The notes beneath the pieces are model-generated. The model did not search any database. It was not told the DNA's origin and worked only from the letters and a program-made list of their open reading frames with translations. DNA of 40,667 nt from an uncultured Acetatifactor sp. (GTDB lineage Bacteria; Bacillota; Clostridia; Lachnospirales; Lachnospiraceae): the NCBI GenBank assembly GCA_910586435.1, contig CAJUGT010000004.1, forward strand, positions 23,707 to 64,373. The letters are read 5' to 3'. Of this stretch, positions 33,445 through 40,667 are shown piece after piece; positions within the stretch are counted from its first letter, which is position 1, and every line of letters starts with the position of its first letter. The translations under genes and the position numbers were made by a program.

Positions 33445-33720
33445 TTGCTATCGAAGCAAACAGGAAGTGGAATTAAAAAGGAGATTAAAGCAAAACATCT
33501 TCTTCCAATAGAAATTCAACTTCCCTCTTTGAACCAGCAACATGAGATTATACGACAAATTCAATGTGCTGCTGATTACATTGAAGAAGTCAATCAGCAA
33601 ATTCAACAGCAGGCAAAATATGCTGAGATGCTTCGCCAGTGTATTTTGCAACAAGCGGTAGAATGTAAGCTCTATGATCATGACTCCAATGATGAGCCAG
33701 CCAACGTACTTCTGGAAAAA
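33445..33720 (+). pseudogene. hsdS C-terminal fragment (type I restriction specificity)
   Basis: The frame begins after a TGA with GSGIKKEIKAKHLLPIEIQL, the end of the second target-recognition domain, and continues with LNQQHEIIRQIQCAADYIEE and a Gln-rich coiled coil, then NDEPANVLLEKI, the standard HsdS end. About 350 N-terminal residues are missing, and no hsdM or hsdR is nearby. After LLEKI the frame runs directly into an ImmA/IrrE-type protein, so two unrelated gene ends are joined. Confidence 0.75.
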
Positions 33721-34297
33721 ATCAATTGCCGACGTGGAAGGCTGATGGACTGGAGACGTAGACGAGAAATCAGGAATCTGGTTGATGGAATTTTGGAGTT
33801 AAATACCCTGCATCGTCCACCAATAGAGATGATTCCTGCTATAATGAAACAGCAAGGGATCATATTTGAGGAACGAGACGAGGATGATGAATAGTTCTGC
33901 AGCGTATATATGGTGGTGAAGCAGGCAAAAATCATCTTTGTTAATGCCAATCTTCGAACATCCCGCAAACACTTTACCATTGCCCATGAGTTGGGCCGTC
34001 ATTACTTAGGACATCCATTACAAAACGGTGCTATTGATAGCAATAGTGTTTTGGGGGGATAATAGGCCGGAACAGGAAAAAGAAGCTGACTACTTTGCAG
34101 CCTGCTTCCTGATGCCGGAAAGTCTAGTCAAACAAAAGTGGACAGAAATTTTTAATTATTGTCCGAAGCAAATGACACTGTTCCTGGCAGATCAACAACT
34201 GGAATAGCAACATCAATTGCAGCGATATCTGAGTGACTACTTTCAAGTATCAATGGAGGCTATGGGATATCGCTTAGACAAATTAAAGCTATGTTAG
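33721..34297 (+). pseudogene. ImmA/IrrE-type metallopeptidase, decayed
   Basis: Joined in frame to the hsdS tail. NLVDGILELNTLHRPPIEMI and KQQGIIFEERDEDDE form the typical N-terminus, KIIFVNANLRTSRKHFTIAH and HELGRHYLGH (HExxH-like zinc site, here HELGRH) the core, and RPEQEKEADYFAACFLMPES the end. The frame is broken by TAG at 33892, by a one-base shift at the G6 run 34053-34058, and by a second TAG near 34207. Intact relatives cleave phage-type repressors. Three lesions mean it cannot make a full product. Confidence 0.85.
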
Positions 34298-34313
34298 AGA
34301 AGGAGGGGTGAGA

Positions 34314-35645
34314 GTGCTTTTACGGTACATTGTAAGCAATTTTAAATCCATTGGGCATCCTGTAGAGTTTAGTATGCTTCCAACGGAGGAAAGCACCGAT
34401 GAGCGCTTTTTGAAAACAATCACAACAAAAGCCGGAGAATGGAATGTGTTGCAGCGTGGTGGCTTTTTTGGCCCCAATGCATCGGGCAAATCTTCCTTCA
34501 TTGAATCGATTGATTTTGCCCGGGATTATATCGTTGATGGACAGAAAAGCGGAAAAGGAACGGGTGTCAACCAGTTTAGCGGTGATTTTGAAGATCTTGA
34601 GGGAATCTCTTCTTTCCAGTTCATGTTTTACCTTGAAGGCGAAGTTTATGAGTATGGCTTTTCCTTGGATCGACGCCAAGTGCATGAAGAATGGCTGATG
34701 CAGTTGACTGAAAAAGATCTTGAGCCGCTATTCACTCGTGTCACAGATGAAAATGGTAAAACAGAAATAGAAATTGAATCAAGATTTGCGCGCAATCAAT
34801 CCAAGGACAGAATGTTGGCTGATGTCCTCAAAGAGAGCATTCAAGAGAGTCAGAAAAATCAGCTTTTCTTATATAAGCTGTATGATAATGGAGTCAAAAA
34901 GGCAGATAAAATTGTCCGCTGGTTTAAAAATCTGCAAGTTATTTTCCCTGAAACTACAGTCCAAGCTCTTCCAATTCGTATGAAAGCGGATGAATACCTG
35001 CGCAATTATATCGCAAGAATGCTTGATAAGATGGATACAGGTGTCTATGAAATTTCTGTGGCAAGTGACGAGATTGATTTCCATGAATTTGCACAGAAGC
35101 TGGATTTGCCCAAAGAAATTGTGGATAAAATTGAAGAAATTAAAAATGGAATTGTAAATTTGGCTGGAAGATACTTTATTTTTGCAGAAAACAAAAAGAA
35201 AAGGACTATTTTGGTTCAGCTTAAATTTAATCATCGGCTAAATGGCAAAAAAATTCAATTTAATATAGATGAAGAATCTGATGGTACACAGCGTTTGGTT
35301 GATTTACTTCCTATGCTATTTACCATTGGTAAAAATCCAACTATTTACTTTGTTGATGAGATTGATAGGAGTTTGCACACAAAACTTTCCCTGTTTTTAC
35401 TTGATGAATTTGTATGTAAAGCACAAGAAGGAAGTAACCAGATTATTTTTACTGCACATGATGTGAACTTAATAAATCTAGATAACTTCCGCCAAGATGA
35501 AATCTGGTTTATAGAAAAAACTCAAATGGGTGAATCTACATTAAGACCATTTTCTGATTTTGAAGTCAAAAAAGGTCAAGATGCTTTAAAAGCTTATTTG
35601 AGCGGTAGGTTTGGTGCTGTTCCAATGATAAGGGGGATGTACTAA
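34314..35645 (+). CDS. AAA15-type ATPase of AbiL-like defence system
   Basis: 443 aa from GTG 34314, with AAGGAGG 7 nt upstream. Like RloA/AbiLi and OLD/SMC-type ATPases it starts with LLRYIVSNFKSIGHPVEF, has Walker A GPNASGKS at residues 53-60, a helical insert, and Walker B IYFVDEIDRSLH near 350 followed by NQIIFTAHDVNL. The ABC-like ATPase is thought to sense infection and control the partner RloB. The stop overlaps the start of rloB by one base (TAATG), so both are made from one message. Preceded by remnants of other defence genes. Confidence 0.9.
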   Translation: MLLRYIVSNFKSIGHPVEFSMLPTEESTDERFLKTITTKAGEWNVLQRGGFFGPNASGKSSFIESIDFARDYIVDGQKSGKGTGVNQFSGDFEDLEGISSFQFMFYLEGEVYEYGFSLDRRQVHEEWLMQLTEKDLEPLFTRVTDENGKTEIEIESRFARNQSKDRMLADVLKESIQESQKNQLFLYKLYDNGVKKADKIVRWFKNLQVIFPETTVQALPIRMKADEYLRNYIARMLDKMDTGVYEISVASDEIDFHEFAQKLDLPKEIVDKIEEIKNGIVNLAGRYFIFAENKKKRTILVQLKFNHRLNGKKIQFNIDEESDGTQRLVDLLPMLFTIGKNPTIYFVDEIDRSLHTKLSLFLLDEFVCKAQEGSNQIIFTAHDVNLINLDNFRQDEIWFIEKTQMGESTLRPFSDFEVKKGQDALKAYLSGRFGAVPMIRGMY

Positions 35646-36451
35646 TGCCGCTTCTTAAAAGTAGAGTGCCTTTTACCCCACAAAACCCTTACCGTGTGGT
35701 TAGGCCGCAAACCAGTAAAATTATTTTTCTTTCATGCGAAGGCAGCGTGACAGAAGAAGAGTACTTTAGCTTAATTTCAGATATTTATAGTGGAATAAAG
35801 AGCAAGATTCAGTTTATTTCTGTTGCGGAAGATGCTGTTTTTACTGCTCCTAAATGTAGAACACAAGAACAAGTGAAAATGCTCAGCAAAGTACGCCCGA
35901 AACATTTGGTCGAACGGATTGATCAATTTAAAACTGAAAAAGATGATATTTATCAGTTTGAAGAATATCCAGAAGATGAATTTTGGATTTTAACAGATGT
36001 GGATCAGAATTGGTCAAATCAGGTTATTGATTCCCAAAATGACAAGACTCACAAAGATGAGTGGGATGACGCAATAGCGGCATGTGAAGAAAAAGGATAT
36101 CGCTATGCAGTAAGCAATCCTTTTTTTGAGATATGGTTACTATTACATCATGACCAGCCTTCTGAAGAAGATAAAAGTTTTGCTGTATCTGATAGCCATT
36201 CTTATGAAAAAACAAGTCACTTTCGTACAAGACTGTTAGAACTTGGTGCGCCTTTAAAGGACAAGAAACATATTAACTCTTCAAACTATAACGATGAAAA
36301 AATTAAAACAGCAGTTCATCGAGCTGAAGAGTTACATGTGGATAAGACAGATTTGTGTCCGCAGTATTTTGCCACCACGGTATATCTGCTTTTAAAGAAA
36401 ATATTTGAGATTCTACCAGAAGAAATTTTGGAAGAAGGTATAGGTAGATAA
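35645..36451 (+). CDS. RloB-family protein of AbiL-like defence system
   Basis: 268 aa. KIIFLSCEGSVTEEEYF at the N-terminus and FWILTDVDQNW in the middle carry the acidic residues of a TOPRIM-like nuclease fold, and YRYAVSNPFFEIWLLLH is the RloB signature. In Lactococcus AbiL the equivalent pair (AbiLi/AbiLii) stops phage growth by abortive infection; here both genes are intact, so the pair may be active. Overlaps the ATPase gene by 1 nt; a hairpin (TATCCAT/ATGGATA at 36463-36486) follows the stop and may end the transcript. Confidence 0.9.
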   Translation: MPLLKSRVPFTPQNPYRVVRPQTSKIIFLSCEGSVTEEEYFSLISDIYSGIKSKIQFISVAEDAVFTAPKCRTQEQVKMLSKVRPKHLVERIDQFKTEKDDIYQFEEYPEDEFWILTDVDQNWSNQVIDSQNDKTHKDEWDDAIAACEEKGYRYAVSNPFFEIWLLLHHDQPSEEDKSFAVSDSHSYEKTSHFRTRLLELGAPLKDKKHINSSNYNDEKIKTAVHRAEELHVDKTDLCPQYFATTVYLLLKKIFEILPEEILEEGIGR

Positions 36452-36651
36452 AATAGTTAGTGTATCCATTCTTTATCGTATGGATAAATGGATTTCAATT
36501 TGTTGAGTGACTTTTTATGTAGTATAACCACTAATACATACGATTAGGTACTTTTTGTTGGCAACACCATGGCAACTTGATTAAGCGCACGAAATTATAG
36601 AGTAATAATATTGTTTAAAGTTCAAGAAACTGGTCTGAAAGGAATGCAGTT
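36452..36651. other. Spacer after the AbiL-like pair
   Basis: AT-rich, no coding frame recognised. Contains the hairpin 36463-36486 close to the rloB stop and, at its right end, the AAAGGA binding site for the next gene. A low-complexity GTTGGCAACACC-type stretch near 36560 is unexplained. Confidence 0.4.
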
Positions 36652-37701
36652 ATGTATAATAAGTCTCTAATACTTGTAGTAGATATGTTTGGATGTCCTA
36701 ACAGATGCAGGCACTGCTGGATTGGTCATATGCCAAATAAACAGATGGACAAGGATGCGGATGTTTGGATAGTTGATTATTTTAAGCCCTTTTTTAGTAA
36801 AATAACTTATTATAGCTGGTTAAGGGAACCTGATTTTTGCAATGATTACAGGGAACGCTGGATTAAGGATAATGATATATCTGTCAATTCAAAACCAGAG
36901 CGATTTGAATTGGCAAGCTTTTGGCGTTTGGTACGGGACCCTGATTATGTTCTTTTCTTAAAAGAAGTAGGTGTGAAAAGAGTTCAGCTTACATATTTCG
37001 GAATGGAAGAAATGACTGATAAATATATCGGGCGGAAGGGCGCGTTTCAAGAACTATTAAAGGCGACAGATATTCTCATTGCGAATCAAATTGCCCCAAG
37101 ATGGCAGGCGTTTATTAATGAGTAAAACAAAGACCAGATTGCTGAATTATTGGATTTATCTAATACCTTGCAACTGGAGGAAAGATGCGCCGCATTTGGT
37201 GAAAAATTCAAATTTTTTGTACATAGTGGAAGTTGTGATGGCGAAAACCGTAAACTATATAATATCAGAATCGAAAAAGACCATGTTCCAAAAGAAATAA
37301 GACCATATTATTTAAACTATAACAAGGCTGTTACAGAGCAGGAATGCTGTGAATTGCTTAAAGAGGATGGCTCTTCTGTAAAATATCATAATGAAGAGCA
37401 AATTGTGCTGTATGTGTCCAATACTTTTGATGTGTATTTCAACTTTACTCATATGACAGACGCATGGAAAATTGGTAATCTAAAGGATACTAAGCCAGAA
37501 GAAATGGTAAAAAAAATAGCAGAAGAGGATACAGATGCCTTGAATGCCGCAAAAACCATAACAATGAAAGCACTTGTTGAAAGATATGGAAATGCGCACT
37601 CCAAAAGAGCATTTTTTATTAATGACTACAAATCTTATTTGCTGAATTGTTTTTTGGAGGAAGCCCATGCCGCCGTCTCCGGCTGTGATTTCAGAATGTA
37701 A
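36652..37701 (+). pseudogene. Radical SAM protein gene split by one in-frame TAA
   Basis: The ATG 36652 has AAAGGA 8 nt upstream. The first part (157 codons) has the radical-SAM cluster CPNRCRHC (Cys 15, 19, 22) and ends at TAA 37123-37125. The same reading frame continues directly with NKDQIAELLDL to 37701, making a family-like protein of about 349 residues without any shift. The two halves form one gene with a single nonsense codon. The second half (PKEIRPYYLNYNKA; FFINDYKSYLLNCFLEE) has no other known motif. I do not recognise the substrate class. A restart inside the second half (ATG at 37229, out of frame) does not help. A readthrough or sequencing error remains possible. Confidence 0.8.
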
Positions 37702-37780
37702 TTCTTTCCTCCATTATATTCTTCTTCCAACTTAAATTTAGATAAACAATTTCCTCTCAGGCTGCCAGGAGATTTCTAAA
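37702..37780. other. Start of a long gene-free stretch
   Basis: From 37702 to 38670 no intact gene is found. The part up to 37780 is AT-rich without features; a transposase remnant (37781-38020), a 155-bp inverted-repeat element (38122-38276), a short possible terminator (38277-38302, TACCG/CGGTA followed by CTTTTTCTT) and a loose inverted repeat near 38560-38592 (CATAATGTGTAT / ATACATTATG) follow. Confidence 0.5.
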
Positions 37781-38020
37781 ATACAGACAGAAAGATTTAG
37801 AACACTCCTTTCAGATAAAGGTATTGTTTTCTGGATGCACTGGTGTATTCAGGCAGAAGGTTCTTTCGGGGATATAAAACAGGAAATACGTTTCAGAGAT
37901 ATGGGAGCAGAGAAATGTCAAATGCGCTTGCGGAAAGTAAACTGTTGGCCATGACAAGAAACTAAATAAGCTCCATCATTAGATTCAAAAAGAAAGGACC
38001 AGAACACTTTTGTTTCCAGT
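37781..38020 (+). mobile_element. IS1182-type transposase remnant (3' end)
   Basis: Read in three frames, the stretch gives FRTLLSDKGIVFWMHW, CIQAEGSFGDIKQEIRFR, then ALAESKLLAMTRN and NKLHH, matching the end of IS1182/DDE_Tnp_1_6 transposases (typical: R-S-I-Q-A-E-G-S-F-G-D-I-K-Q-D ... F-R-R-Y ... A-R-N-I-N-K-L-H-H-K-I-Q). At least two frameshifts and several stops separate the parts. The 5' two thirds of the element are missing. Confidence 0.8.
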
Positions 38021-38121
38021 AAAAAGCGCTTAATTTATAACAGCTAGCAACAAATATTCAAGCCATGGGAAATGGCTTGTTTAAGTGTACTCTTTTTTAT
38101 AGAATAACAGAATAATTGAGG

Positions 38122-38276
38122 GTGTAATTAATTTTGTGTCTTTGGACTTTACTCCTTGGTGGATTTCCGCCCACCTGCAATATTCAGAAATCCAGTATTT
38201 ATAAGGGCTCGTTGGCTCTGCCCACACCCGGCCTCTGGAATAAGGCGGAAAGACAAAGACACAAAATTAAAAACAC
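38122..38276. repeat. 155-bp inverted-repeat (MITE-like) element
   Basis: Outer arms 38122-38144 and 38254-38276 are complementary at 21 of 23 positions (core TTAATTTTGTGTCTTTG and its complement). Inner arms TTTCCGCC (38164-38171) and GGCGGAAA (38244-38251) continue the stem. The enclosed 110 bp carry no coding frame. The form is that of a miniature inverted-repeat element or a long structured RNA; no target-site duplication could be defined. Confidence 0.75.
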
Positions 38277-38670
38277 TACCGAATAATCCGGTACTTTTTC
38301 TTGAAATCATAGCAAGAAAAATAAAACTGCCGCTTCATGAATTCCTATTCATTAAAGCAACAGCTTTTTATCTTTCGTATGTAACACTCTTTTTTATAAA
38401 CTCCAAAAACAAGTCCTTGACATAGAATTATCCATTCGCAAACTATGTACTTCCAGTATTGAAAGATGAAGCAAACAAATTCTTCATTGAATTTTATCCA
38501 TCATAATACCTTCTGTTCATAAGTGGTTCTATGAGCATATTAACACACTACAGTTTAATCCACATAATGTGTATTTTCAAAATAGCCATACATTATGCCT
38601 ATTCTTCACAATGTACTTCTTGGAAAGGGAAAATTTACATTTCAAATCTGCCAGTATATCAGCACCGCCA

Positions 38671-39315
38671 TTATATATCACTTGGCCATAAAGCGGTATT
38701 TATAGTTCCATATTTTTCTACCGCAAAGAAGTAATAAAACGATTCAACTCCACCACCAGCTATTTGTACATAATGTGTTCCACTACGGGAAGGAGTAAAT
38801 GCCCAACGCTCAGGCTGGCCTGCCTGCTGATATTTGTACTTCCACCTACTCCAAGTTCCGTCACCATTACTCTCCCAAATATAAATATGCCGATCCTGAC
38901 CATACAAATTCTTTAGTACAACACTATATGTGTAAGAAGAAGACAATGTAATAGAAAAGAAATCCTCGTCCCCCTCCACATGACAATTGGAGTTTCTATA
39001 ACCATCAATAAATGCCTTTCCTGTCATTTTCTCAGTTTTACTATATGGATACGCAGTTTCCATAGTGTTGTTAGGCTCATATGGGTCAGGCTCAACCGTC
39101 GCAGCTAAGCTATTAATATCCGCCTCAGAAATAGAACATATCTCCCGCATCTCTTCTTCAGTAAACACTTCAACTTCAGCCACATCGCCTTCATATGGCA
39201 TTTCAATGTATCCCGCATCAGGCATAGCGAATTGTTCTGTTGCGTTCACTACAATTCCACTCATAGCCAAGAGCAGCACTCCCAGCGATGTTGCTTTTAA
39301 TAAATTCTTTTTCAT
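38671..39315 (-). CDS. Secreted protein with PPC-like beta domain
   Basis: 214 aa with a clear signal peptide (MKKNLLKATSLGVLLLAMSG, cleavage probably after VNA near 25). After an acidic region (VAEVEVFTEEEMREICSISE) comes DPYEPNNTMETAYPY, then CHVEGDEDFFSITLSS and SGTHYVQIAGG, the pattern of bacterial pre-peptidase C-terminal (PPC) domains, which are beta-sandwiches attached to exported enzymes. Here the domain stands alone, with no enzyme part. AAGGAG lies 8 nt before the ATG. It follows a remnant tail of another secreted protein (39334-39405) and the gene at 39424 on the same strand. Confidence 0.8.
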   Translation of the reverse strand: MKKNLLKATSLGVLLLAMSGIVVNATEQFAMPDAGYIEMPYEGDVAEVEVFTEEEMREICSISEADINSLAATVEPDPYEPNNTMETAYPYSKTEKMTGKAFIDGYRNSNCHVEGDEDFFSITLSSSYTYSVVLKNLYGQDRHIYIWESNGDGTWSRWKYKYQQAGQPERWAFTPSRSGTHYVQIAGGGVESFYYFFAVEKYGTINTALWPSDI

Positions 39316-39333
39316 ATGTAATCTCCTTATACT

Positions 39334-39405
39334 TTATTTTACGACAGCAAAAGCATCTGTCCTGTTCCCCTTTCCATTAACTACAGTCGCACTGCCGTCA
39401 TAATT
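39334..39405 (-). pseudogene. Tail of a lost secreted protein
   Basis: Between the genes at 38671 and 39424, the minus strand reads YDGSATVVNGKGNRTDAFAV to a TAA at 39334 after an in-frame TGA. It looks like the last strands of a beta-rich exported protein but has no start. Short and not certain. Confidence 0.35.
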
Positions 39406-39423
39406 TCAAATGTAATTTAACGT

Positions 39424-40056
39424 TTATCGATCATTTATGTTTCTATTACCGGTCTGGTTCCTCATATCCTGAAGAAATTTATCATATAATTCATCATCAC
39501 TACACGAACCTTCTCGTTGTCTCAATACATCCAAATCAACCTTACCCTCCAAATACATATCCCAAAATTCCTCATGCTTCAAATATGCCCTATACCGAAA
39601 CTCAAAATATCCTTTGGAATAATTCGGATAATTTTCAAACAGGGCATCACATCTTGATTTTTCTTCAGGCAAAAGTCCTTTTCTCCACAAAACCTGCCCA
39701 CCAGGTTTAGAAGTATTAAGTTTTACACAGCATATTTCTCCGGTTTCATAATTATACTCAAAGTTTATGCCCTCTTCAAAAAGAGTCGCCACCCCAATGT
39801 CTATTACTTTTTTTGTATCTGTCTCCTCCTCTGCCATAACACCTTGTTCCGCCTCCGAAATCAGTCTGCCTCCACCCATACTTTCATACGCATCCATTGC
39901 GGAAATACTGGTATGGTCTATGTTACTGGCCGATTTCTCCTCATAAGATTTTTCTCCTACACTTTTATAATTACTTTTATGCCCCTGGTTTCTATTACAC
40001 GTTTCTTGTTGTACATTTCCATGTGCATACAAATAGCCACTACCAATTACATTCAT
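39424..40056 (-). CDS. Unknown 210-aa protein
   Basis: The start has AAAGGGG 7 nt upstream. No signal peptide or membrane segment. The first 70 residues are polar and probably disordered (QQETCNRNQGHKSNYKSVGE and so on). A compact region follows (FEEGINFEYNYETGEICCVK, then CDALFENYPNYSKGYFEFRY), ending in an acidic tail. The N-terminal form MNVIGSGYLYAHG, Ser/Asn-rich, resembles small Lachnospiraceae proteins with unstudied roles. No family or function assigned. Confidence 0.7.
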   Translation of the reverse strand: MNVIGSGYLYAHGNVQQETCNRNQGHKSNYKSVGEKSYEEKSASNIDHTSISAMDAYESMGGGRLISEAEQGVMAEEETDTKKVIDIGVATLFEEGINFEYNYETGEICCVKLNTSKPGGQVLWRKGLLPEEKSRCDALFENYPNYSKGYFEFRYRAYLKHEEFWDMYLEGKVDLDVLRQREGSCSDDELYDKFLQDMRNQTGNRNINDR

Positions 40057-40132
40057 CGATATACCCCTTTCCTACAACAATATGCTATATACATCCCTAA
40101 TATTTTCTGCTCGCTGATGTTGCAGTTTCCAA

Positions 40133-40252
40133 TTATTCATCCGCACTGCTGGTTATCACTGTGCGGTAAGTGCCTCTGGAAACCTGATATGTTTCGCTGA
40201 CAGACGCATTCCTTCTACCGTTTACATATCTATCTGCTTTTTCCCATACAAA
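40133..40252 (-). pseudogene. Internally deleted secreted-protein remnant
   Basis: A minus-strand frame reads WEKADRYVNGRRNASVSETY, then QVSRGTYRTVITSSADE and TAA, a typical beta-rich exported tail. Just upstream a perfect GGGAGG stands 8 nt before an ATG (40248) that opens a different frame and stops after MGKSR. Start signals and tail thus belong to one gene from which the middle was lost. Confidence 0.5.
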
Positions 40253-40349
40253 TTACCTCCCTTCAATAACAGAGTACTTTCGGAAACTCGAAACTCTTTG
40301 GTTAAAAAGAACTGCTTACTTTTCACCAATACCAAAGGAGGACACACAT

Positions 40350-40454
40350 ATGTTGATTCACTAGCAGTCCCCTCAGGAGTATCTGAATTTCTTCATTAAG
40401 GATTACTCTTTTGTACAAAATCACTATAACACATTACACTTTATAATACTATGA
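40350..40454 (+). pseudogene. Frame with strong ribosome binding site and early TAG
   Basis: AAAGGAGG lies 8 nt before ATG 40350; the frame reads MLIH, TAG at 40362, then QSPQEYLNFFIKDYSFVQNH and ends at 40454. The continuation after the stop in the same frame looks protein-like. Either a gene killed by one nonsense codon and shortened, or chance. No family recognised. Confidence 0.35.
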
Positions 40455-40667
40455 CGTTTTATGTAAACTTTATGCCCTGTCTATGTTCTATGCACCTTTA
40501 AGCATCATATTTTTGCACACATGTCGGCTTCTGGTCTTTAGGAGTAAAATTCTTCTGCCTGACATTTTTCTCCGAAATATAAAGGTCCTTGCTATCTCTC
40601 TGTTCCCAAGCCTACTAGTACATCAAATAATAAATAGTGCATAATTTGAAAAGTGTGATATAATATC

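Larger units (their letters stand above)
40057..40667. other. Right-end region with decayed frames
   Basis: No intact gene. Besides the two remnants listed at 40133-40252 and 40350-40454, the rest is AT-rich and gives no recognisable coding frame or repeat. No 5' half of spmA and no second attachment site were found up to the window end. Confidence 0.5.

Noticed and set aside
34053..34058. G6 run as phase-variation switch of the IrrE gene
   Set aside because: Removing one G restores the frame locally, but two separate TAG codons still break the gene.

Overview
The window looks like a chromosome segment of an endospore-forming gut Clostridium of the Lachnospiraceae type. The evidence is strong AGGAGG-type ribosome binding sites, the spore-maturation genes spmA/spmB, TnpX-like large serine recombinases, and gene types such as GH10 lipoprotein xylanase, heparinase-like lyase, NAGPA-type phosphodiester glycosidase and ZIP transporter. 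No tRNA, rRNA or CRISPR array was found.

Layout. 1-317: a 112-bp tandem repeat carrying a long hairpin, downstream of glycogen phosphorylase (glgP, minus). 2.8-3.65 kb: a promoter, a 46-codon ORF overlapping a small secreted/anchored protein, then a start-less cysteine-rich frame. 3.9-7.3 kb: tadA, two small membrane proteins, a histidine phosphatase and a ZIP transporter. 7.4-12.4 kb: a three-gene envelope operon (phosphodiester glycosidase, membrane-anchored protein, 916-aa beta-helix protein) with overlapping or abutting junctions. 12.5-16.5 kb: an HD-domain protein, an ABC ATPase without a permease, and a modular surface protein with a clear sigma-A promoter. 16.46-19.2 kb: a compact minus-strand cassette (XRE regulator, 38-aa hydrophobic peptide, hairpin, ABC exporter, overlapping 108-aa ORF) that looks like a peptide-export system. 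20-24 kb: a GH10 xylanase lipoprotein and the AmmeMemoRadiSam pair amrS and amrB-amrA. 24.1-27.5 kb: a heparinase II/III-family gene lying between a degenerate second copy of the spmB 3' end and the real spmB.

The most striking region begins at 27.5 kb. spmA lacks roughly its N-terminal half and ends at a short palindrome, directly after which come three consecutive, tightly coupled large serine recombinase genes. I read this as a mobile element integrated inside spmA, in the manner of the skin-type elements that interrupt sporulation genes. Its far end and the missing 5' half of spmA are not in the window. The element cargo, or nested insertions within it, runs through a DUF6870-like ORF, a fused HsdS/ImmA-IrrE pseudogene, an intact AAA15 ATPase plus RloB pair (AbiL-type anti-phage system), a radical SAM gene split by one in-frame TAA, an IS1182-type transposase remnant, a 155-bp inverted-repeat element, and small secreted or unknown proteins with decayed gene tails between them. 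The region beyond 32.8 kb is AT-rich and full of pseudogenes, unlike the compact genes at 4-24 kb, which fits acquired DNA.
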